This document shows, piece after piece, positions 44,918-54,521 of a DNA stretch of 64,000 nt. Below the pieces are notes generated by a model. That model did no database searches. It was given only the letters and a program-made list of their open reading frames with translations, and was not told where the DNA came from. This stretch comes from Microbulbifer rhizosphaerae. Lineage in GTDB: Bacteria; Pseudomonadota; Gammaproteobacteria; Pseudomonadales; Cellvibrionaceae. Every line of letters starts with the position of its first letter. Position 1 is the stretch's first letter. The position numbers were made by a program, and so were the translations under genes. The DNA is taken from positions 62,001 through 126,000 of the forward strand of contig NZ_JACHWZ010000001.1 of NCBI RefSeq assembly GCF_014191725.1, given 5' to 3'.

Positions 44918-45246
44918 GTGATTCCAGGGGAAATACAGGTCGCCGAAGGCGACATCGAACTCAATCCGGGGCGCGCGACCGTGACCCTGAGAGTGGAAAA
45001 CACCGGCGACCGGCCGGTGCAGGTAGGCTCCCACTACCACTTCTACGAAGTGAACCCGGCGCTCAGGTTCGAGCGGGAAAAAGCCCGCGGTTTCCGCCTG
45101 AATATTGCCTCCGGCACGGCGGTGCGTTTCGAGCCGGGGCAGGGGCGCGAGGTGGAACTGGTAGCCTACGCCGGCGCGCGCCGGGTCTACGGTTTCCGCG
45201 CCGAAGTCATGGGACAGTTGGATGAAACTGCGGAGGTACAGCCGTC

Positions 45247-45250
<4 letters not shown>
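44918..45250 (+). CDS. ureB: Urease beta subunit
   Basis: 110 aa, GTG start behind [29 protein letters not shown] at the start, then the conserved [20 protein letters not shown] and [18 protein letters not shown]. Its stop overlaps the ureC start (GTGA), so the subunits are translated together. Confidence 0.97.
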
Positions 45251-46962
<1,712 letters not shown>

Positions 46963-47020
46963 TGTGATAGAGGTAACTACTCACCCACAGGGAACCCGCA
47001 CCGGTTCAAGGGAACCACCC

Positions 47021-47098
47021 TGTAGGAGCGGGCCATGCCCGCGATCGGCCTCTGTTCGCGGGCATGGGCGGATGGCCGTCCCCCCCCCCGCTCCTACA
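47021..47098. repeat. REP-like element inside the urease operon
   Basis: tgtaggagcgggccatgcccgcgatcgg...ctcctaca, with a ten-base C run (47081-47090). Same family as the other hairpins. It may lower readthrough from the structural genes into ureE. Confidence 0.75.
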
Positions 47099-47135
47099 GG
47101 GCGCAAGTAGTTACTTGTAAAGAATTGCCTGAGAG

Positions 47136-47588
47136 ATGAACACCATGCTGGAAATTTACCAACGCCTCGACACGCAAACGCCCCCAACCATCGACGTGCG
47201 CGTGGTACTCGACCACCTGCAGCGCGACAAGGGGCGGCTGCGGGTGCAATCGAGCGAGGGGCAGGAAGTGCGGATATTCCTCGAGCGCGGCAAGCCGTTG
47301 CAAGTGGGCGAGGTACTGCGCAGCGCCTGCGGCAGGCACATCCTGGTGGAGGGAGCGAAAGAGGCCGTGACCACCGCCCGCAGCGACGACTGGCTGACCT
47401 TCAGCCGCGCCTGCTACCACCTGGGTAACCGCCACGTGAAACTGCAGGTGGGCGAACGCTGGCTGCGCATCAAGCCGGACCACGTGCTGGAGGAAATGCT
47501 CGTGCAGCTGGGCCTCGACCTGATCCGTGAAGAAGACGTATTCGTCCCCGAGTCCGGCGCCTACAGCCATGGCGATCACCACCACTGA
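47136..47588 (+). CDS. ureE: Urease nickel metallochaperone UreE
   Basis: 150 aa. N-terminal peptide-binding domain (VVLDHLQRDKGRLRVQSSEGQEVRIFLERGKPL) and C-terminal metal-binding domain (ACYHLGNRHVKLQ, with the conserved His of GNRH). The tail SHGDHHH is a short nickel-binding His cluster. The last 20 nt overlap ureF. Confidence 0.95.
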   Translation: MNTMLEIYQRLDTQTPPTIDVRVVLDHLQRDKGRLRVQSSEGQEVRIFLERGKPLQVGEVLRSACGRHILVEGAKEAVTTARSDDWLTFSRACYHLGNRHVKLQVGERWLRIKPDHVLEEMLVQLGLDLIREEDVFVPESGAYSHGDHHH

Positions 47589-48243
47589 CGCGGGCCTGCT
47601 GCGGCTGCTGCAACTCTCCAGCGCCAGCCTGCCGGTGGGGGGCTACGCTTTCTCCCAAGGGCTGGAATACGCCGTCGACGCCGGCTGGGTGCGCAGCGCG
47701 GAGGAAACCCGCGCATGGCTGGAATTGCAGTTGCGCCACGGCCTGGCCCGGGTGGACTGCCCATTGTTGCTGCGCTGCTACGAGGCGCTGGAAGAGGGCG
47801 CGATGGACCGGCTGCGCTACTGGAACCGCTACGCGCTGGCATGCCGGGAAACCCGGGAACTGCTGCTGACCGATACCGCTACCGGCAATGCGCTGATGCG
47901 CCTGCTGGCGCAGCTGGAAGTCCCCGATCCGCTGGCGGAGACGGAGGTAAGTTTCGTTACCGCGTTCGCGCTGGCTGCCCGCCACTGGCAGATCGACAAA
48001 AATGCGGCGCTGGCCGGCTTGGTGTGGTCCTGGCTGGAAAACCAGGTCGCCGCGGCCACCAAGCTGGTACCCCTGGGCCAGACCCAGGCGCAAAAACTGT
48101 TGGGAGAACTGCAACTGCAGGTGCCCGCCGCCATCGAATGCGCGCGTAGTCTGGATGACAGCGAACTGGGCAGTGGACTGCCGGCACTGGCCATCGCCAG
48201 TGCGCGACACGAACACATGTACACCCGGTTGTTTCGATCCTGA
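47569..48243 (+). CDS. ureF: Urease accessory protein UreF
   Basis: 224 aa from the ATG at 47569 (MAITTTDAGLLRLLQLSSASLPVGGYAFSQGLE is the usual UreF start). All-helical family with FSQGLEYAVDAGWV, ALACRETRELLLTDTATG and QTQAQKLLGELQ. UreF controls UreG GTPase activity in the DFG complex. It overlaps the ureE end, so translation is coupled. Confidence 0.95.
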   Translation: MAITTTDAGLLRLLQLSSASLPVGGYAFSQGLEYAVDAGWVRSAEETRAWLELQLRHGLARVDCPLLLRCYEALEEGAMDRLRYWNRYALACRETRELLLTDTATGNALMRLLAQLEVPDPLAETEVSFVTAFALAARHWQIDKNAALAGLVWSWLENQVAAATKLVPLGQTQAQKLLGELQLQVPAAIECARSLDDSELGSGLPALAIASARHEHMYTRLFRS

Positions 48244-48265
48244 TTGGACTACTTGCTCCAACAGT

Positions 48266-48345
48266 CCCCTCTCCCCCTTTGGGGGAGAGGGTTAGGGAGA
48301 GGGGGCGCCTGATCAAAGCCCCCCTCCCCCGCAAACGGGGGAGAG
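48266..48345. repeat. Double G/C-rich hairpin repeat
   Basis: cccctctcccccttt-gggggagaggg followed by a second ccccctccccc...ggggga unit; same type as the repeat near 2920. Lies between ureF and ureG. Confidence 0.7.
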
Positions 48346-48381
48346 TAGTTATGATCGATCAAGAAATATTGTGGAGGAAAT

Positions 48382-49020
48382 ATGAATCAGGCCAACAGCC
48401 AAACCCTGCGGGTCGGCGTGGGCGGACCGGTGGGCTCGGGTAAGACCGCACTGCTGCGAGAGCTATGCCGGGCCCTGCGCGACCACTACGACATCGCCGT
48501 GGTGACCAACGATATCTATACCCAGGAGGATGCCCAGTTTCTCACCCGTCACCAAGCGCTCAGCGCCGATCGCATTATCGGCGTGGAAACCGGCGGCTGC
48601 CCGCACACGGCGATCCGCGAGGACGCATCCATGAACCTGGCGGCCATCGACGAGTTGGTGGCCCGCCACGGCAATCTGGATGTGGTGTTCGTGGAGAGCG
48701 GTGGCGACAACCTGAGCGCAACCTTCAGCCCGGAACTGTCCGACCTTACCATTTACGTCATCGACGTATCCGCCGGTGACAAGATCCCGCGCAAGGGTGG
48801 GCCGGGTATTACCCGTTCCGACCTGCTGATTATCAACAAGACTGACCTGGCGCCCCTGGTAGAAGCCTCACTGGAAGTGATGGACCGCGATGCGAAAGCA
48901 ATGCGCGGCGAGAAGCCATTCGTGTTCTCCAATCTGAAGTCCCGGGAGGGGCTGCAGGACATCATCCAATTTATTGTCCGCGAGGGCATGCTGGACGACA
49001 AACCGGCATTGACGGCTTAG
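48382..49020 (+). CDS. ureG: Urease accessory GTPase UreG
   Basis: 212 aa. P-loop GGPVGSGKT with Lys21, switch region [11 protein letters not shown], nickel-binding [31 protein letters not shown], and the guanine motif NKTD. Delivers nickel to urease with GTP hydrolysis. Ribosome site ggaggaaat. Confidence 0.97.
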   Translation: MNQANSQTLRVGVGGPVGSGKTALLRELCRALRDHYDIAVVTNDIYTQEDAQFLTRHQALSADRIIGVETGGCPHTAIREDASMNLAAIDELVARHGNLDVVFVESGGDNLSATFSPELSDLTIYVIDVSAGDKIPRKGGPGITRSDLLIINKTDLAPLVEASLEVMDRDAKAMRGEKPFVFSNLKSREGLQDIIQFIVREGMLDDKPALTA

Positions 49021-49055
49021 GCTCCTTTTCAACAACTCCGGCAGAGAGATCGACA

Positions 49056-49253
49056 ATGACCAACAAGCATATTTTTTCCGCACTACTAGCGCTGTTTTCC
49101 GCAGGCTTCTGTGTATTCGGCTGGGCACACGAAGGCCATGCTCCTCCCGGCCCCATACATGAATTGCATCATCTGCTGTGGTTGCTGATGCCGTTGGCGA
49201 TCGGTGCCGTGTTGATTTTCTGGCACCGGCAGCGCAAAAGAGATCGCGATTAG
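49056..49253 (+). CDS. Small His-rich membrane peptide next to the urease operon
   Basis: 65 aa. N-terminal signal-like hydrophobic segment (FSALLALFSAGFCVFGWA), an extracytoplasmic His cluster AHEGHAPPGPIHELHH, one membrane helix (LLWLLMPLAIGAVLIFW) and a basic tail. Starts 35 nt after ureG, with a gagag ribosome site. The His cluster suggests metal binding, so it could aid nickel handling; this is inference. No family is recognised. Confidence 0.7.
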   Translation: MTNKHIFSALLALFSAGFCVFGWAHEGHAPPGPIHELHHLLWLLMPLAIGAVLIFWHRQRKRDRD

Positions 49254-49271
49254 CAATACTGCCATCTTCAC

Positions 49272-49388
49272 ATAATGCCGCAATCAACTGCGGATAAGTT
49301 TGTGCGCTTTTTGCGCAATAATGGAGCGTAGCGACAGCACAACAAAGTGCACAAACTTAGCCGTCGATTGCATTGCCTAGTTGAACGA
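49272..49388 (-). other. attC-like site, terminal site of cassette array 1
   Basis: On the minus strand a GTTCAAC core follows the stop of the 49389 gene. Then come long imperfect inverted arms built around aagtttgtgc / gcacaaactt and gcaatcgacgg / ccgcagttgattgc. It is the junction between the array and the urease region. Confidence 0.65.
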
Positions 49389-49694
49389 TTAGGCCATGTC
49401 GGACTCTGAATCCCATTCCGAGCTAAAACCACTGGATTTAAAATACGCTCTGAAAGAGTTGAATAAACACTCACTCCACTCTTCTAAATTGACTTCCCCG
49501 CAAACTTCTATAGAGTTTTTTGAATCTTCTATAAGAGAATCAACCATCAACCAGAAAAACTTCGCCAAAATTACGGCCTCTTCTGAGTTGGAAGCCTCAC
49601 CTTTGACTAGAATATTAACTGCCTCGATATTTCCTAGCTTATGAGCATAATGCAGGGAAATTTCTTTTTCTTTTTCAAAACGATAATTAATCAT
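49389..49694 (-). CDS. Hypothetical cassette protein, 101 aa
   Basis: Small acidic helical protein (ISLHYAHKLGNIEAVNILVKGEASNSEEAVILAKFFWLMVDSLIED) of AT-rich composition. The start overlaps the preceding stop (ATGA), so it is coupled to the gene at 49691-50155 in one cassette. The first third resembles an ankyrin-like helical pair. Function unknown; a partner or immunity role is possible. Confidence 0.7.
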   Translation of the reverse strand: MINYRFEKEKEISLHYAHKLGNIEAVNILVKGEASNSEEAVILAKFFWLMVDSLIEDSKNSIEVCGEVNLEEWSECLFNSFRAYFKSSGFSSEWDSESDMA

Positions 49695-50155
49695 AGTGCG
49701 TCTTGAACCTCCCTTATAACAGACATTCTATCCGCCAATTCCAATAACTTGGTTCGCAACTGGGTTGTCGTCATTCTTTCTTCGACTGTGAGAAATGCAT
49801 GCTCCTTGTCTTTTTCGTCTATAACAAATTTTAGACCTTTTGGGACATTGCAATTCTCGATAACCCAATGCACATCCACAGGGTTTCCAGATGACCATTT
49901 CTTCTTAAGCTTGTATTTATCTTTTAAATGCTGCCATTTGGCGGAAAATGACAATCCCATCTGAGAGTGTGGCAAAACCCAATTTTTACATTGCGAGAAA
50001 AGGTAGTCTTTTTCCCTAATATTATTGTACGTCTTCCCCTGTTTATCATCCATATATAAAGTTGGATGATCTCCTCTCGTCGTAGGTCTAGCGAAAAAAG
50101 TATCTAAACTTTTAACATACTCTCGAATATCTTGAATTATCCTAAATTGTTCCAT
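49691..50155 (-). CDS. Hypothetical cassette protein, 154 aa
   Basis: Soluble, Lys/Trp-rich protein (KTYNNIREKDYLFSQCKNWVLPHSQMGLSFSAKWQHLKDKYKLKKKW) with an N-terminal helix. No known domain recognised. First gene of a two-gene cassette; an attC-like site lies upstream at 50187-50260. Confidence 0.7.
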   Translation of the reverse strand: MEQFRIIQDIREYVKSLDTFFARPTTRGDHPTLYMDDKQGKTYNNIREKDYLFSQCKNWVLPHSQMGLSFSAKWQHLKDKYKLKKKWSSGNPVDVHWVIENCNVPKGLKFVIDEKDKEHAFLTVEERMTTTQLRTKLLELADRMSVIREVQDAL

Positions 50156-50186
50156 TTTTTCCCTATATTTTCGATAAGCTAATTGT

Positions 50187-50260
50187 TCCTAACGTCGCCT
50201 TGGCTGGCATTGTTGTACGATATGGACCTCAGCTTGTAGAAGCTATGGTTTATTAACTGC
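50187..50260 (-). other. attC-like site
   Basis: On the minus strand it ends with a GTTAGGA core before the 50155 gene. Internal arms are partial (cagcttgtagaagctatg). The distal core is uncertain. Confidence 0.45.
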
Positions 50261-50329
50261 CTCATAATTATTTAAACATGAAACTCTGTCCTTGTACAAT
50301 ATTCACATAAAAATTACAGATGCATGTCG

Positions 50330-50429
50330 ATTGAGCCATACGGAGCTGACAGAGCTTCGAAAGCAAGGCATCACCGCCGTTCAGGAGGGAGAGTCCCCGG
50401 AAGATGTGGCCCGTGTTTTGGCCTCCTAA
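50330..50429 (+). pseudogene. N-terminal remnant of an IS630-type transposase
   Basis: The plus strand reads SHTELTELRKQGITAVQEGESPEDVARVLAS-stop, a helix-turn-helix start typical of IS630-family transposases, and then ends where an attC-like site begins. Too short to be functional. Confidence 0.5.
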
Positions 50430-50512
50430 CGCCGCCAACACTAGTGGCGAATTTGTTGCAGTCATTTATGCGGGAAATTTGACATCTGCGTGATTGGTCT
50501 TGTTATACGCGC
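50425..50512 (-). other. attC-like site
   Basis: Minus-strand cores GTATAAC (50506-50512) and GTTAGGA (near 50427) bound ~88 bp after the stop of the frameshifted cassette gene; internal pairing is weak (cgccaacactagtggcg). Confidence 0.5.
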
Positions 50513-50523
50513 CTCCTATAAGC

Positions 50524-50831
50524 TCACAACCGCGTCCTATATTTCTTTATTTTCGCATAGCAGAAGTATGAACTCTTGGAAAGGATTATTACGCTCAGTA
50601 TCAGTAGAAGCGATATCCGCACCACTTCAATATTGAAGCCAAGATTACTTACATAAGGTTTATCTTTTGCGTAATTCAAAAAAATGAGATCAGAAATACA
50701 TTTATCAGAGGAAAAGTCAATACCGTTGCGCAGGCCTTAAAAAATTTTCCACGCCGAAACAGGCCGGCAATTCTTCTTGCCAGATTTCTTTTTATCCAAA
50801 GATCAAATCTGAGTTTCTTTAAAAATGACAT
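50524..50831 (-). pseudogene. Small cassette membrane protein with a frameshift in a 7-A run
   Basis: From the Met at 50831 the frame reads SFLKKLRFDLWIKRNLARR, then a hydrophobic stretch, and stops at 50676. Adding one base in the A7 run at 50678-50684 restores a frame that continues NYAKDKPYVSNLGFNIEVV, a second hydrophobic helix (SLLLILSVIILS) and a stop at 50524, close before an attC site. An intact version would have ~101 aa and two membrane helices. Sequencing error or phase variation cannot be told apart. Confidence 0.55.
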
Positions 50832-50845
50832 TCAGCTCTCTATGC

Positions 50846-50918
50846 GTATAACGCCTTTGGTAAGCTGCCGGGACGGAGCGCAGCGTAGTACCGGGTCAGC
50901 CTCACCCACTCGTTAGGT
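50846..50918 (-). other. attC site after the Thoeris cassette
   Basis: 73 bp between minus-strand cores ACCTAAC (50912-50918) and GTTATAC (50846-50852). Inner arms form a hairpin (ctgacccggtac...ccgtcccggcag with gctgcgctccg). A good match to the attC plan. Confidence 0.8.
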
Positions 50919-50922
50919 GCAG

Positions 50923-51471
50923 TCATCCCTTCAACCATTCGGATAATTTAGTGGCTGTATTTGCGTGATGATCATAAACCATCCATAAAGGTTTTGGTTC
51001 CCCTTGAATTCTTCCCCAAACGATATGCCTGTACAGACCAAGGTATTCTTGCTTAGCCCAAGATTGCTCATAGCTAGATGAAGCAGCAGGAAACAAAGCG
51101 ACATTTGCTGTCGATAACCTAGAGTCTCCAATTCCAAGTTCCCAAGGAACCCATTTAGAATCTTTACTATTCGTAGTGACAAGCACAATCAATCGACGAC
51201 TTTCATGTATTTGATTTTTAATTATTTTTGCTGTTTCTGTGCTTGGGGTTTCAGGGAGGCTTTCGTCTCCTAAATCACAATAAACAGAGGCTCCATGGTT
51301 TTCCAGTAGTTTAACGACACCAGGCAAATATTCTGAGTCTTTAGATGAGTGTGATAGAAATGTATCCTTGCTAGATCTTGAGCTAGATCGGGACTTAATT
51401 ATCGCCTGCTCATTTATAGTCAGATCGTCATTAAATCTTTTAAGATCATTAAATGTTACAAAATCTACCAT
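50923..51471 (-). CDS. TIR-domain protein, third gene of the Thoeris cassette
   Basis: 182 aa. A TIR fold starts at ~residue 36: DTFLSHSSKDSEYLPGVVKLLENHGASVYCDLG, then IHESRRLIVLVTTNSKDSKWVPWELGIGD with the catalytic-type Glu in WELG. The N-terminal ~35 residues are Ser/Arg-rich and may be an adaptor. It belongs to a different TIR subfamily (TIR_2) than the ThsB gene upstream and shares its cassette, with no attC between. Systems with several TIR sensors for one ThsA are known. It probably makes a cyclic ADP-ribose signal on infection. Confidence 0.85.
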   Translation of the reverse strand: MVDFVTFNDLKRFNDDLTINEQAIIKSRSSSRSSKDTFLSHSSKDSEYLPGVVKLLENHGASVYCDLGDESLPETPSTETAKIIKNQIHESRRLIVLVTTNSKDSKWVPWELGIGDSRLSTANVALFPAASSSYEQSWAKQEYLGLYRHIVWGRIQGEPKPLWMVYDHHANTATKLSEWLKG

Positions 51472-51523
51472 ATTTCATCCATAATCGCTCTTATATGAAC
51501 ATGACTATACGAAATTCAACAAA

Positions 51524-51557
51524 GATAAAAAAATAGTTTTAAGAACTATCTTTTATC
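51524..51557 (-). terminator. Hairpin after thsB
   Basis: Inverted repeat gataaaaaaatagtt / aactatcttttatc 4 nt beyond the thsB stop; AT-rich stem. May terminate or attenuate thsAB before the third gene. Confidence 0.5.
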
Positions 51558-51560
51558 AAT

Positions 51561-52043
51561 TCATTCCCTTTGAACAATCGCTGCATCCACCCAGCCTTGC
51601 ATGTTTTTAACTATATAGTTATATGTGTCATTTGTAGAAGGATCATAACATTTAACTACGCTAGATAGCGCCCTCCCATCTTTAAAATTGAAATTATCAA
51701 ATGGATTTTTACCTTTACGGCTAACACCATTTCGTGGACATTTTAAATTATGAATAAATATACCAAATATTGGTTTTCCGTCATTCCAAGCTTTTTCTAT
51801 TTCATATTTCACCCATGGACGATTGGAAGTTTCCTCACCAACAAGAACAATTACACATTGTTTATATTTAAAGTTGTCATCTATCCATTTTTTTACCGCT
51901 GCGTCACCACCTCTTTTTACCGTCTCCCAATCATTAGCTGATACAGGTGTATTTCCCTCAAGAGCACCGATGTTGCGAATTTGTTGGACTCGCATAACAT
52001 CGTTATCATAGTGAAAACTAAAGAATACCGGTTTCCTAGCCAT
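51561..52043 (-). CDS. thsB: Thoeris ThsB, TIR-like (DUF1863/MTH538 type)
   Basis: 160 aa. Begins RKPVFFSFHYDNDVMRVQQIRNIGAL, the typical DUF1863 start. Then DNFKYKQCVIVLVGEETSNRPWVKYEIEKAWNDGKPIFGIFIHNLK, with the W-V-K-Y-E active-site type motif. ThsB senses phage and uses NAD to make a cyclic ADP-ribose isomer that activates ThsA. It starts 3 nt after the thsA stop, with AAGGAG inside the thsA end. AT-rich and cassette-borne. Confidence 0.9.
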   Translation of the reverse strand: MARKPVFFSFHYDNDVMRVQQIRNIGALEGNTPVSANDWETVKRGGDAAVKKWIDDNFKYKQCVIVLVGEETSNRPWVKYEIEKAWNDGKPIFGIFIHNLKCPRNGVSRKGKNPFDNFNFKDGRALSSVVKCYDPSTNDTYNYIVKNMQGWVDAAIVQRE

Positions 52044-52046
52044 TTT

Positions 52047-53480
52047 TTACTCCTTTGACATTAAATCAATTACATTAACAATTTTCGAAATCAACTGCTC
52101 TGGCTTTTCTACATCAGCACCGAGATCATTTATCGCCTCAATCAGGCTTGTATTGGATTCGTCATAATATTGCGACACATTCGCCATCACTTCGATCCAA
52201 AGCTCCTTTGCCATATGACCACTACTTCCTACAGGGATTAATGCCAATCCTAATTCACGGGCTATATCAAATTCTTTTCTAACGCCATCTGCCAGTACAA
52301 TATCGCCATCTTCAAATTTATTTCCCATAAAAAATATGGCGATACCAGCAGACCCTATAACCTCATATCTATATTTTCTCCAAGTCTCATCTCTTAACTG
52401 CTTATCTTCTATATGCTGTGGAAAAGGCCTCATTATTAGATAGTCGTTAATATACCCGTTGTGATGGGCATATACTCCCTGTATCGCACCCGTTATAAAT
52501 GCATTACCAATACCCAAGCCAATACCGGAGGATATTTTACAATTTCTCTCAATCAGGACTTTACCCAAGCGACAAAGAAATGACTCTACATCTACTTGGT
52601 TAAATGGCGTGAATTCATGGGCACTACCGGATAAAAAAATTGTTCTACGTCTATAAGCCCGCTCAACCCTTCTTAATATTTCAGTAATATCAGAGTAGTT
52701 TTCAACCAGTATTGTTTTTATTTGGAATCTTGAAAGATCTTTTATTAGCAACGCCTGTTTGATTTTGGCATTCTCATAAAGTTGAGAATTCTCAAAATCA
52801 GTTTTACTGCATTGCTTGAAAATACAGTAGTGCTGTCTTTGATGCTCCTCAAAATAAGCTTTTACCCGGCTCATTATGTAATCCAGATTCGGATCAGTGA
52901 AACTGAAACCTACAAATAGAAATGTTTTAGAAACAAGATCACCCGACAAAGCGGTTATGTAGGGCTTCATTTTTAGTGGATATTTTTCATAGTCATCTTT
53001 TGTTAGAACAGCTATGTCAGGATGATCTATGTCGCCATGCATTTTATATACGATTGAATCTCTTTTTCTCTTTGTTGTGGCCAAATGATTGTTCGTATAT
53101 TTTACATCTACAATTTTGCCAACACTTTCCAATGACTTTTCTATCAGCTTGTCGTAATTTGTCGTCCAATATGTTTTTATCGGTAATCGAGATAGTATTT
53201 CGTGATTCTCAGTAGGTTGCTTTGCAGTTGCGATTTCATCCATTAACTGCTGGCTTATGCGGTTACGCCCATTTTCATTCAAATAAAACTGAGCTACCCC
53301 AACTAGATCTTGCTCCTCGTCTATATCCAAACTTAATTCATTAGCAAGTGGTCGTAACAGCTCCCTCCAATTCACATATCCAGCCGAGGAGGATAATCCT
53401 GCACCAGCGAATATTGCCACATTATCTTCCTCGAGCTCACTCAGGAAGCGCTGGATAAATAACTCCTGTTCTTTTGTCAT
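52047..53480 (-). CDS. thsA: Thoeris ThsA: SIR2 NADase with SLOG sensor domain
   Basis: 477 aa from the Met at 53480 (MTKEQELF, GGAAG ribosome site), close to the ~476 aa of Bacillus ThsA; an upstream extension runs through attC and is rejected. The SIR2 domain has VAIFAGAGLSSSAGY (24-35), Asn108 in WTTNYDKL and His148 in YKMHGDID, aligning with catalytic N112/H152. The C-terminal SLOG/STALD domain (~280-470) has IFLSGSAHEF, KISSGIGLGIGNAFITGAI and GIAIFFMGNKFEDG, which binds the cyclic nucleotide signal. On activation it depletes NAD and aborts infection. Confidence 0.93.
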   Translation of the reverse strand: MTKEQELFIQRFLSELEEDNVAIFAGAGLSSSAGYVNWRELLRPLANELSLDIDEEQDLVGVAQFYLNENGRNRISQQLMDEIATAKQPTENHEILSRLPIKTYWTTNYDKLIEKSLESVGKIVDVKYTNNHLATTKRKRDSIVYKMHGDIDHPDIAVLTKDDYEKYPLKMKPYITALSGDLVSKTFLFVGFSFTDPNLDYIMSRVKAYFEEHQRQHYCIFKQCSKTDFENSQLYENAKIKQALLIKDLSRFQIKTILVENYSDITEILRRVERAYRRRTIFLSGSAHEFTPFNQVDVESFLCRLGKVLIERNCKISSGIGLGIGNAFITGAIQGVYAHHNGYINDYLIMRPFPQHIEDKQLRDETWRKYRYEVIGSAGIAIFFMGNKFEDGDIVLADGVRKEFDIARELGLALIPVGSSGHMAKELWIEVMANVSQYYDESNTSLIEAINDLGADVEKPEQLISKIVNVIDLMSKE

Positions 53481-53525
53481 CAATAACTTCCTACTTGTTC
53501 TCGATATTCTATGGATGCCCAGAGC

Positions 53526-53642
53526 ACCTAACGCTGAGACCAAGGGCAGCCTACTATAAGCGCCTTTTGCGCAAAAGTGGGAGCGCAGAGACCGCACAAA
53601 AGGTGCTTATAGTAGGCTGTCCCTTGGATCGACTGGTTATGT
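53526..53642 (-). other. attC site with long hairpin
   Basis: 117 bp bounded by cores acctaac (53526-53532) and gttatgt (53636-53642). The arms cagcctactataagc(g/a)cctttt pair over ~28 bp. Strong attC candidate upstream of the Thoeris cassette. Confidence 0.8.
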
Positions 53643-54113
53643 GGCTTGGCCTCCCGCGGTCCCAATGATTGAACGAATAATCAATATTACTCCACTTATG
53701 GCCGCCACCCAAATAGGGATGTATAGAGTCCACTTCTGAGATCTCCGCACTTCCCTATCATGCAGTTCTATTGCAAGCTCCATCAACCTATAAATTATCG
53801 ATTTATCAAATGGTTCACTTTTTAACTCAGGTGATGTTTTGTGTGTATGCCTACATATGAGCGATAACGGGTATCCCTTCCCTTCATCTATACGGAAAAA
53901 TTCAGGGTGTTCTTTTGCTACTGCTATCCATGACTCTCCAGAGGAGGGCGTGGCTTTTAGCTCGTGCCTCAAACCGCCCCTGTCTTCATCCTCAGCAATA
54001 CCTGACTCAGAACGGTAAACTAAACTATCTAATCCCAGAACTTGAATTAGCCCCAAAATATCACCCAGCCTTCCCGGCTCTAAGTAAGGATTATTTTTCT
54101 GTTTTCGAAACAC
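53637..54113 (-). CDS. Hypothetical cassette protein with C-terminal membrane anchor
   Basis: 158 aa. Soluble N-terminal part (PGRLGDILGLIQVLGLDSLVYRSESGIAEDEDRGGL) followed by helical segments and a single C-terminal membrane helix (WTLYIPIWVAAISGVILII). The stop lies inside the next attC, as is usual for cassettes. The first half looks like a small winged-helix-type domain (weak). Function unknown. Confidence 0.72.
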   Translation of the reverse strand: MFRKQKNNPYLEPGRLGDILGLIQVLGLDSLVYRSESGIAEDEDRGGLRHELKATPSSGESWIAVAKEHPEFFRIDEGKGYPLSLICRHTHKTSPELKSEPFDKSIIYRLMELAIELHDREVRRSQKWTLYIPIWVAAISGVILIIRSIIGTAGGQAT

Positions 54114-54152
54114 TATTTAATTTTCCTTATGCTACATAACATTTATTTATAT

Positions 54153-54344
54153 TCACACCACCTGGAGGTCTTTTCTTGCAATTTCAATCATGGAGGAAAG
54201 ACACTTATTTGTTGCATCTAGATCTTCTTGTAGATACAGCACCCACGAACCGTCTTTGCCTGCCTCTGAGAACTCTGTTTTGTAGGTTTTTAAACACGCT
54301 ATTGCTTCTTGAGAGTGTGAGCGATTTTTCTCTCCGTCGCCCAC
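54153..54344 (-). CDS. Small hypothetical cassette protein or remnant
   Basis: 63 aa from a GTG, reading GDGEKNRSHSQEAIACLKTYKTEFSEAGKDGSW...SSMIEIARKDLQVV. It looks like real helical protein sequence, but the ribosome site is poor and the open frame extends ~14 codons upstream without an ATG, so the true start may have been lost. A GTTATGT core lies just downstream (near 54130), but a full attC is not evident. Confidence 0.4.
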   Translation of the reverse strand: MGDGEKNRSHSQEAIACLKTYKTEFSEAGKDGSWVLYLQEDLDATNKCLSSMIEIARKDLQVV

Positions 54345-54521
54345 GTCCTGATTCTTTGCCTTCCCCTTGAAGAGTACCGTCGCAGCTCAACTGCGGGGGT
54401 TTCTTTGACCTTGAGCGGCTGATTGGGGCTCACTTCAACCCTATATTGCTAATAAGTGTCCTCTAACGTTCGAAAATTTTTCAATAATAAACGTCATCAG
54501 AATACTTTCCGATTTTTCTAT

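Noticed and set aside
53481-53597. 39-residue N-terminal extension of ThsA
   Set aside because: It reads through the attC site; the Met at 53480 has a good ribosome site and gives the usual ThsA length.
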